From: Burkholderiaceae bacterium
GTDB taxonomy: Bacteria; Pseudomonadota; Gammaproteobacteria; Burkholderiales; Burkholderiaceae_C
Assembly (NCBI GenBank): GCA_024235915.1
Contig: JACKLO010000011.1
Location: forward strand, 310,001-374,000
DNA: 64,000 nt
Direction of reading: 5' to 3'
The notes beneath the pieces are model-generated. The model was given only the letters and a program-made list of their open reading frames with translations, was not told where the DNA came from and did not search any database. Both the position numbers and the translations under genes were made by a program. This document shows positions 41,626 through 50,352 of the stretch, one piece after another. Each line of letters opens with the position of its first letter. Position 1 is the stretch's first letter.

Positions 41626-44574
41626 TCACTCCCAACGTGTGTACGGGCTGCCCTTGTTGCCCAGTGGCCGGTGGCACCCGGATTGCGAACAGTCGGTGAC
41701 GCCGGTCGAGCGCTCGTGCGTCAACGACTTCTTCTCCATGTCGCCCAGCCACGCGGTCGAGCGGTCGTGGCAGGCCTTGCACCAGCCCGCCCCGTTGCCC
41801 TGGCTGTTGTTGTGGTTCATGCGCATGCCGCCCCAGCTGGTGGTGCTGGTGTGGCAGGCCTTGCAGTCCATGCTGGCGCCGGCCAGCAACTGCACTTCGG
41901 GGATGTGGTTCGACGGCTTGGCCGTGGCGCCGGCACCCGTGAAGGCGCCGCCATGGCAGGACTTGCAGCTGGCCGTCGTCACCACGCTGTGGTTCATGCT
42001 CACCGACGCGGTCCAGGACGTCTGCGAGCGGTGGCAGCTGTCGCAACGCGCCGTGCCCACCGGCACCGGGATGTGGTTGGCCGGCTTGCCGGTGGCGGTG
42101 CTGCCGTTGTGGCAGGTGTCGCAGGTGCCGGTGCCGACGGCGTTGGCCGCCGAGTGGGCGAAATTGACGTTTGACCAGCTGCTGGTGCTCTTGTGGCAGC
42201 TCTCGCAGTTGCCGGTGATCGTGGCGTGGATGCCATCGGCCGGCTTGCCGGTGGCGTCCGGGTAGGCCCCGCTGTGGCAGCTGGCGCAGCTGGTGCTCAG
42301 GCTGTAGTTGGCGTGCACGCGGGCGCCGGTCCAGGTGGTGGTGCCGTTCTTGTGGCAGCCGTCGCAGTTGGCCGCAGCGGTGACGGGCACGGCGGTGTAG
42401 GGCACGTGGTTGCCCGGCTTGCCATCGGCCGGTGGGAAGGCGCCGTTGTGGCAGCTGGCGCACTGCGCGGTCACCGGCACCTGGCTGTGGTTCCACTTGG
42501 TGGGCGTCCAGCCGGTGGTGCCGTGGCACGAGAAACAGGTGGCCGCACCGGTGGGGATGTGCGTGGCCGGCTTGCCGGTGGCAGCACTGCCGTTGTGGCA
42601 GCTGGCGCAGTTGGTGGCCGCGTTGAAGGTGCTGTGGTCCACCTTGGCCGAGGCCCAGTTGCTGGTGCTCTTGTGGCAGCTCTCGCAGTTGCCGGTGACA
42701 CCGGCGTGCAGCGCGTCGGTGGGTTTGCCGGTGGCGTCCGGGTAGGCCCCACTGTGGCAGCTGGCGCAGCTGGTGCTCAGGCTGTAGTTGGCGTGCACGC
42801 GGGCGCCGGTCCAGGTGGTGGTGCCGTTCTTGTGGCAACCGTCGCAGTTGGCCGCGGCGGTGACGGGCACGGCGGTGTACGGCACGTGGTTGCTCGGCTT
42901 GCCATCGGCCGGCGGGAAGGCGCCGTTGTGGCAGCTGGCGCACTGCGCGGTCACCGGCACCTGGCTGTGGTTCCACTTGGTGGGCGTCCAGCCGGTGGTG
43001 CCGTGGCACGAGAAACAGGTGGCCGCACCGGTGGGGATGTGCGTGGCCGGCTTGCCGGTGGCAGCGCTGCCGTTGTGGCAACTGGCGCAGTTGGTGGCCG
43101 CGTTGAACGTGCTGTGGTCCACCTTGGCCGAGGCCCAGTTGCTGGTGCTCTTGTGGCAGCTCTCGCAGTTGCCGGTGACACCGGCGTGCAGCGCGTCGGT
43201 GGGTTTGCCGGTGGCGTCCGGGTAGGCCCCACTGTGGCAGCTGGCGCAGCTGGTGCTCAGGCTGTAGTTGGCGTGCACGCGGGCGCCGGTCCAGGTGGTG
43301 GTGCCGTTCTTGTGGCAACCGTCGCAGTTGGCCGCGGCGGTGACGGGCACGGCGGTGTACGGCACGTGGTTGCTCGGCTTGCCATCGGCCGGCGGGAAGG
43401 CGCCGTTGTGGCAGCTGGCGCACTGCGCGGTCACCGGCACCTGGCTGTGGTTCCACTTGGTGGGCGTCCAGCCGGTGGTGCCGTGGCACGAGAAACAGGT
43501 GGCCGCACCGGTGGGGATGTGCGTGGCCGGCTTGCCGGTGGCAGCGCTGCCGTTGTGGCAACTGGCGCAGTTGGTGGCCGCGTTGAACGTGCTGTGGTCC
43601 ACCTTGGCCGAGGCCCAGTTGCTGGTGCTCTTGTGGCAGCTCTCGCAGTTGCCGGTGACACCGGCGTGCAGCGCGTCGGTGGGTTTGCCGGTGGCGTCCG
43701 GGTAGGCCCCACTGTGGCAGCTGGCGCAGCTGGTGCTCAGGCTGTAGTTGGCGTGCACGCGGGCGCCGGTCCAGGTGGTGGTGCCGTTCTTGTGGCAACC
43801 GTCGCAGTTGGCCGCGGCGGTGACGGGCACGGCGGTGTACGGCACGTGGTTGCTCGGCTTGCCATCGGCCGGCGGGAAGGCGCCGTTGTGGCAGCTGGCG
43901 CACTGGCCGGTGACCAGGGTCTGCGTGTGATCGAATCGTGTGGGCGTCCAGCGGGATGTCGAGCCGTGGCAGCTGTCACAGCTGCTGGCCGTGCCGGTGG
44001 GGATGTGCTGGGCGTTCTTGCCCGTGGCTCGGGACCCGTTGTGGCAGGTCTGGCAGGTGCCGGGCACGACGCCCGCGTGGTCGAATCCACGCGCCGGCAG
44101 CCAGGCATTGCTGCGGTGGCAGCTGTCGCAGGACGCACTGGTCGGGATGTGCTGCGCTGTCTTGCCCTCGGTGATGACACCGTTGTGGCAGGTCTGGCAG
44201 CTGCCTGGCACGACGCCGACGTGGCGAAACCGCGCGCCGCTGAAGCTGCGCGTGCCGTGGCAGGTGTCGCAGGTCTGTTGCGTGGGCAGGTGGGTGGCCG
44301 GTGTCACCGTGTTGCCGGCCGACAGGCGCCGGCCCGGGGCATGGCAGGACGCGCAGTCTCGCGGGGTGCCGCGCAGCACCCCGCCCTGGTGGCAGGATTC
44401 GCAGCGGGCCTGGGCGTGGGCGTCTTGCAGCGGGAAGCCTGTGGCCAGGTGATCGAAGCGGCTGGTGGCTGCGGTCTGCGCCTGCGCAGGCCCGCTGGCC
44501 AGGCCCAGCAAGGTCAGCACAACGGCCAGGGTGCACCGCAGCCAGGCGTGGTGCAGGCGGATCCATCGGCTCAT
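41626..44574 (-). CDS. Giant multiheme c-type cytochrome (34 CXXCH motifs)
   Basis: This 982-residue protein has a signal peptide (about residues 1-33, ending GPAQAQ) and is exported. I count 34 CXXCH heme-attachment motifs plus one CX4CH near the C-terminus (CSQSGCH). Motifs come every ~25-30 residues. The central part is built from 160-residue repeats, each carrying six motifs. Such a protein would form a long heme wire in the periplasm or on the cell surface. Its start overlaps the stop of the 24-heme gene (ATGA). Shorter conserved units such as CASCHNGAFPPADGKP recur. There is no lipobox, so surface exposure is unproven. Confidence 0.9.
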   Translation of the reverse strand: MSRWIRLHHAWLRCTLAVVLTLLGLASGPAQAQTAATSRFDHLATGFPLQDAHAQARCESCHQGGVLRGTPRDCASCHAPGRRLSAGNTVTPATHLPTQQTCDTCHGTRSFSGARFRHVGVVPGSCQTCHNGVITEGKTAQHIPTSASCDSCHRSNAWLPARGFDHAGVVPGTCQTCHNGSRATGKNAQHIPTGTASSCDSCHGSTSRWTPTRFDHTQTLVTGQCASCHNGAFPPADGKPSNHVPYTAVPVTAAANCDGCHKNGTTTWTGARVHANYSLSTSCASCHSGAYPDATGKPTDALHAGVTGNCESCHKSTSNWASAKVDHSTFNAATNCASCHNGSAATGKPATHIPTGAATCFSCHGTTGWTPTKWNHSQVPVTAQCASCHNGAFPPADGKPSNHVPYTAVPVTAAANCDGCHKNGTTTWTGARVHANYSLSTSCASCHSGAYPDATGKPTDALHAGVTGNCESCHKSTSNWASAKVDHSTFNAATNCASCHNGSAATGKPATHIPTGAATCFSCHGTTGWTPTKWNHSQVPVTAQCASCHNGAFPPADGKPSNHVPYTAVPVTAAANCDGCHKNGTTTWTGARVHANYSLSTSCASCHSGAYPDATGKPTDALHAGVTGNCESCHKSTSNWASAKVDHSTFNAATNCASCHNGSAATGKPATHIPTGAATCFSCHGTTGWTPTKWNHSQVPVTAQCASCHNGAFPPADGKPGNHVPYTAVPVTAAANCDGCHKNGTTTWTGARVHANYSLSTSCASCHSGAYPDATGKPADGIHATITGNCESCHKSTSSWSNVNFAHSAANAVGTGTCDTCHNGSTATGKPANHIPVPVGTARCDSCHRSQTSWTASVSMNHSVVTTASCKSCHGGAFTGAGATAKPSNHIPEVQLLAGASMDCKACHTSTTSWGGMRMNHNNSQGNGAGWCKACHDRSTAWLGDMEKKSLTHERSTGVTDCSQSGCHRPLGNKGSPYTRWE
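42176..43905 (-). repeat. 480-bp tandem repeats inside the 34-heme cytochrome gene
   Basis: About 3.6 copies of a 480-bp unit lie head to tail. The two middle copies (compared over 42781-43260 and 43261-43740) read identically base for base, and the outer copies differ at only a few sites. Each unit encodes 160 residues and six heme motifs. Near-identity shows recent duplication or ongoing gene conversion, so heme number may vary between strains. Confidence 0.93.
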
Positions 44575-46406
44575 CGTGTGCCCTCCCCCAAGCGCGTCGT
44601 ACTGCCGGCACGGAGGTGCAGCCGTCGCCAGTCGGTCGTCGTGTGGCACTGCTCGCAACGGCTGCCGAACGCACCTTCGTGCCGGTCGTCCCGGCGATGG
44701 CAGGCAACACAGTCACTGCCCACCGATGCAATGGCCTTGCCCGCCGGGGCCTTGTCGCGATGGCAGGCACTGCAGGCCAGCGGTTGGTGGGCGCCGTCGA
44801 GCACGAAGCGTGTGTCGCGGTCGTGCTCGAAGCGCCACAAGCGCCAGTCACGCGTGTTGTGACAGCTTTCGCAGGCGGCGCCGAGCGTGCCCTTGTGCCG
44901 GTCGTCGGCCTGGTGGCAGGACAGGCAATCCCGTGGCGCGTCGCGGTAACGCGGCGTGCGGTGGCAATCGCTGCAGGCCACCCCCACGTGCCGCCCCGTC
45001 AACACGAAGCGCGCCTGGTTGTGGTCGAAGCGCACACCGGTCCAGCGGGTTTCGCTGTGGCAGCTGTCGCAACGTTCCCCCAGCTGTCCTTCGTGCTTGT
45101 CGTCGGCACGGTGGCAGGCGATGCATTGCGAGGGAGTCTCGCGATAGCGGGTGTCGCGGTGGCAATCACTGCAGGTCACGTCGCGGTGCGCGCCGCGCAG
45201 CGCGAAGCGGGCCTTGCCATGGTCGAAGCGGTCGACCTTCTTCCACCCCGCTTCCACGTGGCAGCTGTCGCAGCGTTCGCCCAGCGTGGGCTGGTGGCGG
45301 TCGTCCTGGCGGTGGCAGGCCACGCAGCGCTGGTCGGCCACCTGGTAGTGGCCAGGCGTGGTGTGGCAGCTGGCGCAGCGCGCGTCACGGTGCAGGCCGC
45401 GCAGCGGGTAGCGTGTACGGTCGTGGTCGAAGCGGGCGACCTCGGTCCAGCGCTGTTCCTGATGGCAGGCGCCGCATTCCTTGCCCAGGCTGCCTTCGTG
45501 CTTGTCGTCGGCGCGGTGGCAGTCGACGCAGGCCGTCGGCGTCTTCGTGCTGTAGAGGGGTTTGGTGTGACAGCCGGTGCAGGCGGCCTGGCGATGCGCA
45601 CCCCTCAGTTCGAATCGGGTGTCGCGCTCGTGGCGGAAGCGGCTGGGTTTCCAGGCGCTGGCATCGTGGCAGGTCTCGCACTTCTCGCCGAAGCGGCCCT
45701 GGTGGCCCTTGGCCGACTGATCGTCCGCGCGGTGGCAGGCCACGCAGGTTTGCGGCGCATCGGTGAAGGCGGCGGTCTTGTGGCAATTGTCGCAACGGGC
45801 GTCGACATGCTTGCCGCGCAAGGGGAAGCGTGTCTTCTCGTGGTCGACCCGGGTGTCGCGCCAACCGGTTTCGGTGTGGCAGTCGGCGCAGGTGTTGCCC
45901 AGGGTGCCCTTGTGCACGTCGTCCTTGCCGTGGCAGGCCTGGCAGGTCTGGGGCGCCTCGCGCCACTTGCGGCCTGCGGTATGACAGGCCGCGCACTTCA
46001 CGTCCCGGTGCAGGCCCCGCAGCGTGTAATCGGTGCGGGTGTGGTCGAAGCGTGTGGTGTCCAGCGACACGATGCGCGCCGTGCGGCCCTTGTGGTCCGT
46101 ATGGCAGCTGCGGCAAGCCTGAGGGTCCAGGCGGCCATGGAAGCCCTGGCGTTTGCGCATGTCAGCCCCGACGTCCTTGTGGCAGTCCATGCAACGCCCG
46201 TCCTGGGCCTGACGGTCGAAGCGCACGTGACAGGCGGCGCAGTCGTCCTCCCACTTGGCATGGCCGGCGATCACGTCGCCGGGCCGCAACACCGACTCCA
46301 GCGACTGGGCGGCCGCTGGCGTGCCCATCAGCCACAGGCTGCAGGCGAGCAGCCAGGTGACAACGGTGAACAGCCAGCGACATGGGTGGGCCACCGTGGT
46401 GCTCAA
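44571..46406 (-). CDS. Multiheme c-type cytochrome (24 CXXCH motifs)
   Basis: I count 24 CXXCH motifs in about 611 residues. A signal peptide precedes the first (hydrophobic run ending GTPAAAQS). The protein is built from a repeating pattern of the form CxxCHRADDKHEGxLGExCxxCH then FDHxxxRFxLxGxH, similar to class III (cytochrome c3-like) repeats. It probably carries electrons in the periplasm. The start is uncertain: TTG at 46406 overlaps the upstream stop (TTGA) and fits the coupling seen in this operon; GTG at 46394 is also possible; a longer frame to 46673 lies inside the upstream gene and is rejected. Confidence 0.87.
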   Translation of the reverse strand: MSTTVAHPCRWLFTVVTWLLACSLWLMGTPAAAQSLESVLRPGDVIAGHAKWEDDCAACHVRFDRQAQDGRCMDCHKDVGADMRKRQGFHGRLDPQACRSCHTDHKGRTARIVSLDTTRFDHTRTDYTLRGLHRDVKCAACHTAGRKWREAPQTCQACHGKDDVHKGTLGNTCADCHTETGWRDTRVDHEKTRFPLRGKHVDARCDNCHKTAAFTDAPQTCVACHRADDQSAKGHQGRFGEKCETCHDASAWKPSRFRHERDTRFELRGAHRQAACTGCHTKPLYSTKTPTACVDCHRADDKHEGSLGKECGACHQEQRWTEVARFDHDRTRYPLRGLHRDARCASCHTTPGHYQVADQRCVACHRQDDRHQPTLGERCDSCHVEAGWKKVDRFDHGKARFALRGAHRDVTCSDCHRDTRYRETPSQCIACHRADDKHEGQLGERCDSCHSETRWTGVRFDHNQARFVLTGRHVGVACSDCHRTPRYRDAPRDCLSCHQADDRHKGTLGAACESCHNTRDWRLWRFEHDRDTRFVLDGAHQPLACSACHRDKAPAGKAIASVGSDCVACHRRDDRHEGAFGSRCEQCHTTTDWRRLHLRAGSTTRLGEGTR

Positions 46407-47308
46407 TAGGCGTGCACGGCGATCACATGGACCACCGCACTGACGACCAGCAGGACGACGAAAGGCACGTGCGCCACGTGCCACAGCGCAAACACTCGCT
46501 CGTAGGCGGCGTACTGCGACACACGGACGACGGCGGCCAGGTACTGCGCCACCAGCCGCGCGCCCGCTCGACGCTGCCGCCGCCGCAACGCCCGATCGGG
46601 CTGGGTCGCGACCGCGGCACGCAGCAGGCGCCGGCAATGCCAGGCCAGCAGCACCTGGCGCAGGGGCAACCACAGGATGCGCCGGAACATGTCCAGCCCA
46701 TGCGTGGGGGCTGCCAGTTCGCGCTGCTCGAAGCGATGCAGTGCAAGCGCCACCGCCGGGGCGAAATCGAGCCGCCCTACCGCCTCCGCCTCGACCAGGC
46801 CTGCACGCCGGCGCAGGTCGTCCAGCGAGGTCCGCTCACCGCGGAGGCCGCGATGCACACGCGCGTACAGGAAGCGCCCCACCACGCCGCTGAGCACGAC
46901 GATGACCATGCTCCACAGGGCCACCCCTGCGTTCAACGAGCCGATGTGGAACGTGGAATGCACCAGGATCAACCAGGGGCCGAGCAGGCCCAAGACGATG
47001 TGTCCCCACAGCCACCAGCGCGTGGCGCCCAGCCGGTCCAGCGCACGGATGTGCTTGCGCAGCGGGTAGAGAAAGACGGCGAGCATCATGAGCCCGCCCG
47101 CGATGGCGATGCGGTAGCTCACGGCGTCCCCTGCCGTGAGCCAGCCCTGGCGGGCGATGAGCGCCGCCAACCCGATGGCAATGGCCATGATCAGCAGGAC
47201 CGCAGCGTCGGCACGCCACGGTGTCGCGCTGCCCTTCGGGGCCGCGAACGCTTTGCGGGGCCGGAGCAGGCCCGCGCCGGCTGTTGGAGGAGATTCGAGA
47301 AGTGACAC
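46403..47308 (-). CDS. Membrane protein, probable b-type cytochrome / quinol-interacting subunit
   Basis: The 301-residue protein has about five or six membrane helices and several helix-borne histidines (WGHIVLGLLGPWLILVHSTF near 100-120; WHVAHVPF and VVHVIAVH near the C-terminus) placed to bind two b-hemes, as in cytochrome b561/ferric-reductase-like proteins. It has no CXXCH motif. As the first structural gene of the cytochrome operon it could pass electrons between the quinone pool and the periplasmic cytochromes. It starts at GTG, inside a dyad; family assignment is by pattern only. Confidence 0.7.
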   Translation of the reverse strand: MSLLESPPTAGAGLLRPRKAFAAPKGSATPWRADAAVLLIMAIAIGLAALIARQGWLTAGDAVSYRIAIAGGLMMLAVFLYPLRKHIRALDRLGATRWWLWGHIVLGLLGPWLILVHSTFHIGSLNAGVALWSMVIVVLSGVVGRFLYARVHRGLRGERTSLDDLRRRAGLVEAEAVGRLDFAPAVALALHRFEQRELAAPTHGLDMFRRILWLPLRQVLLAWHCRRLLRAAVATQPDRALRRRQRRAGARLVAQYLAAVVRVSQYAAYERVFALWHVAHVPFVVLLVVSAVVHVIAVHAY

Positions 47309-47346
47309 CTTGAGGTGTATCTTCTCAGATATGGGAAAACTTTCCC
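47296..47346. promoter_or_regulatory. Two dyads at the start of the cytochrome operon
   Basis: GGGAAA-AC-TTTCCC (47333-47346) is a perfect inverted repeat in the 53-bp gap before the cytochrome b-like gene. A second, longer dyad (arms GAGAAG..ACACCT and AGGTGT..CTTCTC, about 47296-47326; 12 of 14 paired) spans that gene's GTG start. The first resembles an operator; the second could fold in the mRNA and hide the start codon. Confidence 0.5.
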
Positions 47347-47361
47347 TTAATGAGCATTCAT

Positions 47362-48120
47362 TTACATCGCGGGCGCTGCGGCATGCAGCACGTATCCGCT
47401 GCCTCGGACCGTGCTCAGGCGGTCGCTGCCGATCTGGCGGCGCAGGTGGTACACATGCACCTCGACCACGTTGCTCCCGCGCTCCTGTGCCGACAGGCCC
47501 ATTTCCTCCAGCAGCCGGGTCTGGCTCAGGGGCTCGCCAGGATGGCGCATGAACACACGCAGCAACTCGAACTGGCGGCCGGAAAGTTGTAGACGCTGGC
47601 CTCGCCGGCGCACCGTGCGTGTCCGCACATCGAGTTCCAGATCACCCACCACCAGCGGCAGCAGGTCGCTCTGAGGCGCCGGGCGGGCCTGAAGCGCTTC
47701 CAGACGCAACTGGATCTCCCAGGCGGATGCATCTCGCAATGCGAAATCGTCGGCGCCCTGGGCCAGCGCCTGACGCACCGGCGCGAGCCCCTGCGACGCA
47801 TCGCAAAGGGCGAGCACGGTACGCTCTGCAGCGCCGGACTTGACCTGCGCGATGGCCGCGACGGAGCGGTCGGGCCGTGGACAGAGGTCGATCAGCACCG
47901 GTCCGGTGCCCACCAGCCTCAGCGGGCCGGCATCGTGGCCGCCGACGAGCGGCACCGCGGCAAGCTGCAGTGGCGGCGCCAGTGCCAATGACAGCCGATC
48001 GGCCAGTGCACGGTCGTCACTGACCAGGGTCACGGTCTGAGGGCCGTGGGGGCCGTGAAGGCCCTGCGCGTCAGCCCTGTGCGCCGCTGGGGAATGGGAA
48101 TGAGGTGAGGTCTCGACCAT
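47362..48120 (-). CDS. OmpR-type response regulator with degenerate receiver domain
   Basis: The 252-residue protein has a receiver-like N-terminal domain and a clear OmpR winged-helix DNA-binding domain (about 155-245: LSGRQFELLRVFMRHPGEPL, VEVHVYHLRRQIG, VRGSGYVL). The receiver keeps an acidic pair (SDD) and a possible phosphoacceptor Asp (VLIDLCP, near residue 74), but the usual conserved Lys near its end is replaced (FALRDA). No histidine kinase lies nearby. It sits just upstream of, and parallel to, the multiheme operon, so it probably controls it. Confidence 0.82.
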   Translation of the reverse strand: MVETSPHSHSPAAHRADAQGLHGPHGPQTVTLVSDDRALADRLSLALAPPLQLAAVPLVGGHDAGPLRLVGTGPVLIDLCPRPDRSVAAIAQVKSGAAERTVLALCDASQGLAPVRQALAQGADDFALRDASAWEIQLRLEALQARPAPQSDLLPLVVGDLELDVRTRTVRRRGQRLQLSGRQFELLRVFMRHPGEPLSQTRLLEEMGLSAQERGSNVVEVHVYHLRRQIGSDRLSTVRGSGYVLHAAAPAM

Positions 48121-48193
48121 GGCGTCTGGCCATGATCTGCACCAGCATGAGGCTCACCTGAAGACAGCGGCCTTCAGGCGCAGCGGCCCCGGC

Positions 48194-48388
48194 TCAGTCG
48201 TCGAGCGGCATGTCCTGCGGCTGCGTGCGCGGCTGGCCGTCAGGCGTCAACGGCTGTGGGCGGTCCAGCGGGTGGCACAGGCGGCGGTTCAGTCGCCCCA
48301 GCTTCTCGGAGCGCTCCACGGCAGCCAGGACGGCCTCGGGGCTGAGCATGAGCATGAACGGGTTGTGGGCCAGCGATTCGGTCTTCAT
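48194..48388 (-). CDS. Small protein of unknown function
   Basis: This 64-residue protein begins MKTESLAHNPFMLMLSPEAV and has a good ribosome site (AGGAG about 10 bases before the ATG). It is helical in its first half and Pro/Gln-rich at the end, with no signal peptide. The family is not recognised. Its ribosome site and codon use support a real gene. Confidence 0.6.
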   Translation of the reverse strand: MKTESLAHNPFMLMLSPEAVLAAVERSEKLGRLNRRLCHPLDRPQPLTPDGQPRTQPQDMPLDD

Positions 48389-48496
48389 GGTCCTGACTCC
48401 TGCAAGGGACGCGATGCCCCAATGTAGGCAAGCAACATGCGACCGTGTAGTCGTCCCCCCGCCATGTCGGGTGTCAGCGGGATTCCGACACGGTTG

Positions 48497-49126
48497 TCAG
48501 CGTGGCCTGAGGCGCGCCGCCAACGTTTCGCGACCGGCCGCCGCCGCAAAGTCGGCCGCGGTGAGTTCCTTTTCGTTGCGCAGCGTCGCGTCGGCGCCTT
48601 TGGACAACAGGAGTTCAGCGGCATCGATCGCGCCATAGCGGGCCGCCATCATCAGCGGGGTGGTGCCGTTGGGTGACCGCGCATCCAACGTGGCGCCGCG
48701 CTCCATCAGCAGCGCAACCGCCGGCAGCGAGGGCCCGCTGGCGGCGTAGTGCAGCGGCGTCCAACCCTCCTTGTTGACCGCGGCACCGCGGTCCAGCAGG
48801 CGTTGCATCCACGCCACCTGCCCCCGCAGCGCTGCCATCATCAGCGGTGTCTCGCCGTTGGCATTGGCCTCGTCCACCGCGATGCCGGGCACGGTCAGCA
48901 GCGCATCGACGGCCTGGAACGATTCACCCCGCAACGCCAGGAAAAGGGGCAACTGCCCTTTCTGGTCACGCGCATTCGGGTCGGCGCCGGCCGCGATCGC
49001 CTGGCTGACCAGGTGCGGTGCATCGATCTCCACGCCCTTGAATAGGTCCTCGGTCGGACCTGCCTTTGCCATCGAAACTCCAATGGCGACAAAGAGATAG
49101 AATGAAAACCTAAAGTGCATTCTCAT
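48497..49126 (-). CDS. Exported ankyrin-repeat protein
   Basis: The 209-residue protein has an N-terminal signal peptide (first ~22 residues, hydrophobic core FYLFVAIGVSMA) and about five ankyrin repeats from residue 40 on (NGETPLMMAALRG, GWTPLHYAASG, NGTTPLMMAARYG). It probably mediates protein contacts in the periplasm. The start ATG overlaps the tatD stop (ATGA), which makes it the last gene of the tmk-holB-pilZ-tatD group. Confidence 0.85.
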   Translation of the reverse strand: MRMHFRFSFYLFVAIGVSMAKAGPTEDLFKGVEIDAPHLVSQAIAAGADPNARDQKGQLPLFLALRGESFQAVDALLTVPGIAVDEANANGETPLMMAALRGQVAWMQRLLDRGAAVNKEGWTPLHYAASGPSLPAVALLMERGATLDARSPNGTTPLMMAARYGAIDAAELLLSKGADATLRNEKELTAADFAAAAGRETLAARLRPR

Positions 49127-49920
49127 GATCGAACTCCGGTTCGTGCGGGGATGCCGAACAGCGCCTCGAAGTTGTGGGTGGTGGCTGCCGCCACCGTCTC
49201 CACCGGCAGCCCCTTGAGCCGCGCCAGTTCGGCGGCCACATGCGCCACATAGGCCGGCTGGTTGGTCTTGCCGCGGTACGGCACCGGGGCGAGGTACGGG
49301 CTGTCGGTCTCGATCAGGCAACGGTCCAGAGGGACCTGGCGGGCCACCTCACGCAAAGCCTCGGCGTTGCGGAAGGTCAGGATGCCAGAGAACGAGATGT
49401 GGAAGCCCAATGCCAGCGCCGCGTCGGCCACGGCCTGAGTTTCGGTGAAACAGTGGAAGACACCGCGCACAGTGCCCTCGCCTTCCTCATGCAGCAAGGC
49501 CACCGTGTCGTCGCTGGCGCTGCGGGTGTGAACCACCAGCGGCAGCCCGGTGGCACGCGCAGCGCGGATGTGCACACGGAAGCGCTCCCGCTGCCAAGCC
49601 ATGTCGTCCACGCTGCGGCCGTTCAGGCGGTAGTAGTCCAGCCCGGTCTCGCCGATGGCCACCACGCGGGGCAGCTCGGCGCGCCGGGTCAGGTCGTCCA
49701 GCGTGGGCTCTGCCACCCCTTCGTTGTCCGGGTGCACACCGACGCTGCACCAGAGGTCGTCATGCCCGGTCGCCAGCGCATGGACCTGGTCGAACTCCTC
49801 CAGCGTGGTGCAGATCGTCAGTGCCCGCGTGACGCCGGCGGCGTGCATGGCCGCACGGATCTCCGGCATGCGGCCGTTGAAGTCGGGGAAACTGAGGTGG
49901 CAGTGGGAATCGACGTACAT
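49123..49920 (-). CDS. tatD: TatD-family metal-dependent DNase
   Basis: This 265-residue protein is a TatD hydrolase with a TIM-barrel fold and metal ligands: DSHCHLSF at residues 4-11, the Glu of GETGLDYY (near 93), VVHTRS (near 129), FHCFTE (near 155) and ETDSPYLAP (near 203). Members are 3'-5' exonucleases acting on single-stranded DNA or RNA and damaged ends. It is conserved in this place after pilZ. Confidence 0.93.
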   Translation of the reverse strand: MYVDSHCHLSFPDFNGRMPEIRAAMHAAGVTRALTICTTLEEFDQVHALATGHDDLWCSVGVHPDNEGVAEPTLDDLTRRAELPRVVAIGETGLDYYRLNGRSVDDMAWQRERFRVHIRAARATGLPLVVHTRSASDDTVALLHEEGEGTVRGVFHCFTETQAVADAALALGFHISFSGILTFRNAEALREVARQVPLDRCLIETDSPYLAPVPYRGKTNQPAYVAHVAAELARLKGLPVETVAAATTHNFEALFGIPARTGVRS

Positions 49921-49977
49921 GGTGAAGGGCTCTGCACGACGACGCTTGCAGCGGCCGCCGCGCGCTGACGGCCAGCG

Positions 49978-50352
49978 TCAGAGGGTCTGCGTCGGCTTGG
50001 CCGAGGAGATCGACGTGCCCAGGATCTCCTCGATCTTGATCTTGAGCTGCCGGGTCTTCTCATCGTTCGGGAATCGCACGCCCACGCCCTGGGTCCGTCC
50101 GCCGGACGCGTTCGCCGGCGTGATCCACGCCACCTTGCCGGCCACCGGGTAGCGCTGCGGGTCGTCGGGCAGGGACAGCAGCAGGTAGATGTCGTCGCCC
50201 AGCCGGTAGTCGCGATTGGTGGGCACGAAGAGCCCGCCGTCGGTCAGTGCCGGCATGTAGGCGGCGTACAGCGCGCCCTTTTCTCGGAAGACCAGCTGGA
50301 TGACGCTGGGACGGCCGCCGGCGGCGGCCGCGGCGGTGGGCGCGGTGCTCAT
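49978..50352 (-). CDS. pilZ: PilZ-domain protein (type IV pilus)
   Basis: The 124-residue PilZ-domain protein lies between holB and tatD, as the pilus-biogenesis protein PilZ does in Pseudomonas. The core LYAAYMPALTDGGLFVPT, YLLLSLPDD and GRTQGVGVRF is visible. The N-terminal RxxxR motif used for c-di-GMP binding is not seen, in line with PilZ proteins that act in pilus assembly without binding it. It overlaps holB by 4 bp. Confidence 0.88.
   Translation of the reverse strand: MSTAPTAAAAAGGRPSVIQLVFREKGALYAAYMPALTDGGLFVPTNRDYRLGDDIYLLLSLPDDPQRYPVAGKVAWITPANASGGRTQGVGVRFPNDEKTRQLKIKIEEILGTSISSAKPTQTL

Noticed and set aside
41618..43903. A 1,504-residue - strand frame extending the outer-membrane protein upstream
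   Set aside because: Upstream of 41617 it only reads the cytochrome gene out of frame; a signal peptide marks the true start.
42176..43905. Regular repeats as a CRISPR array
   Set aside because: Unit length is 480 bp and in frame with heme motifs; no short repeat-spacer pattern.
42193..44862. Very long + strand open frames opposite the multiheme cytochrome genes
   Set aside because: They are mirror frames of the high-GC repeated cytochrome genes; their residues (runs of G, A, V, R) show no protein pattern.
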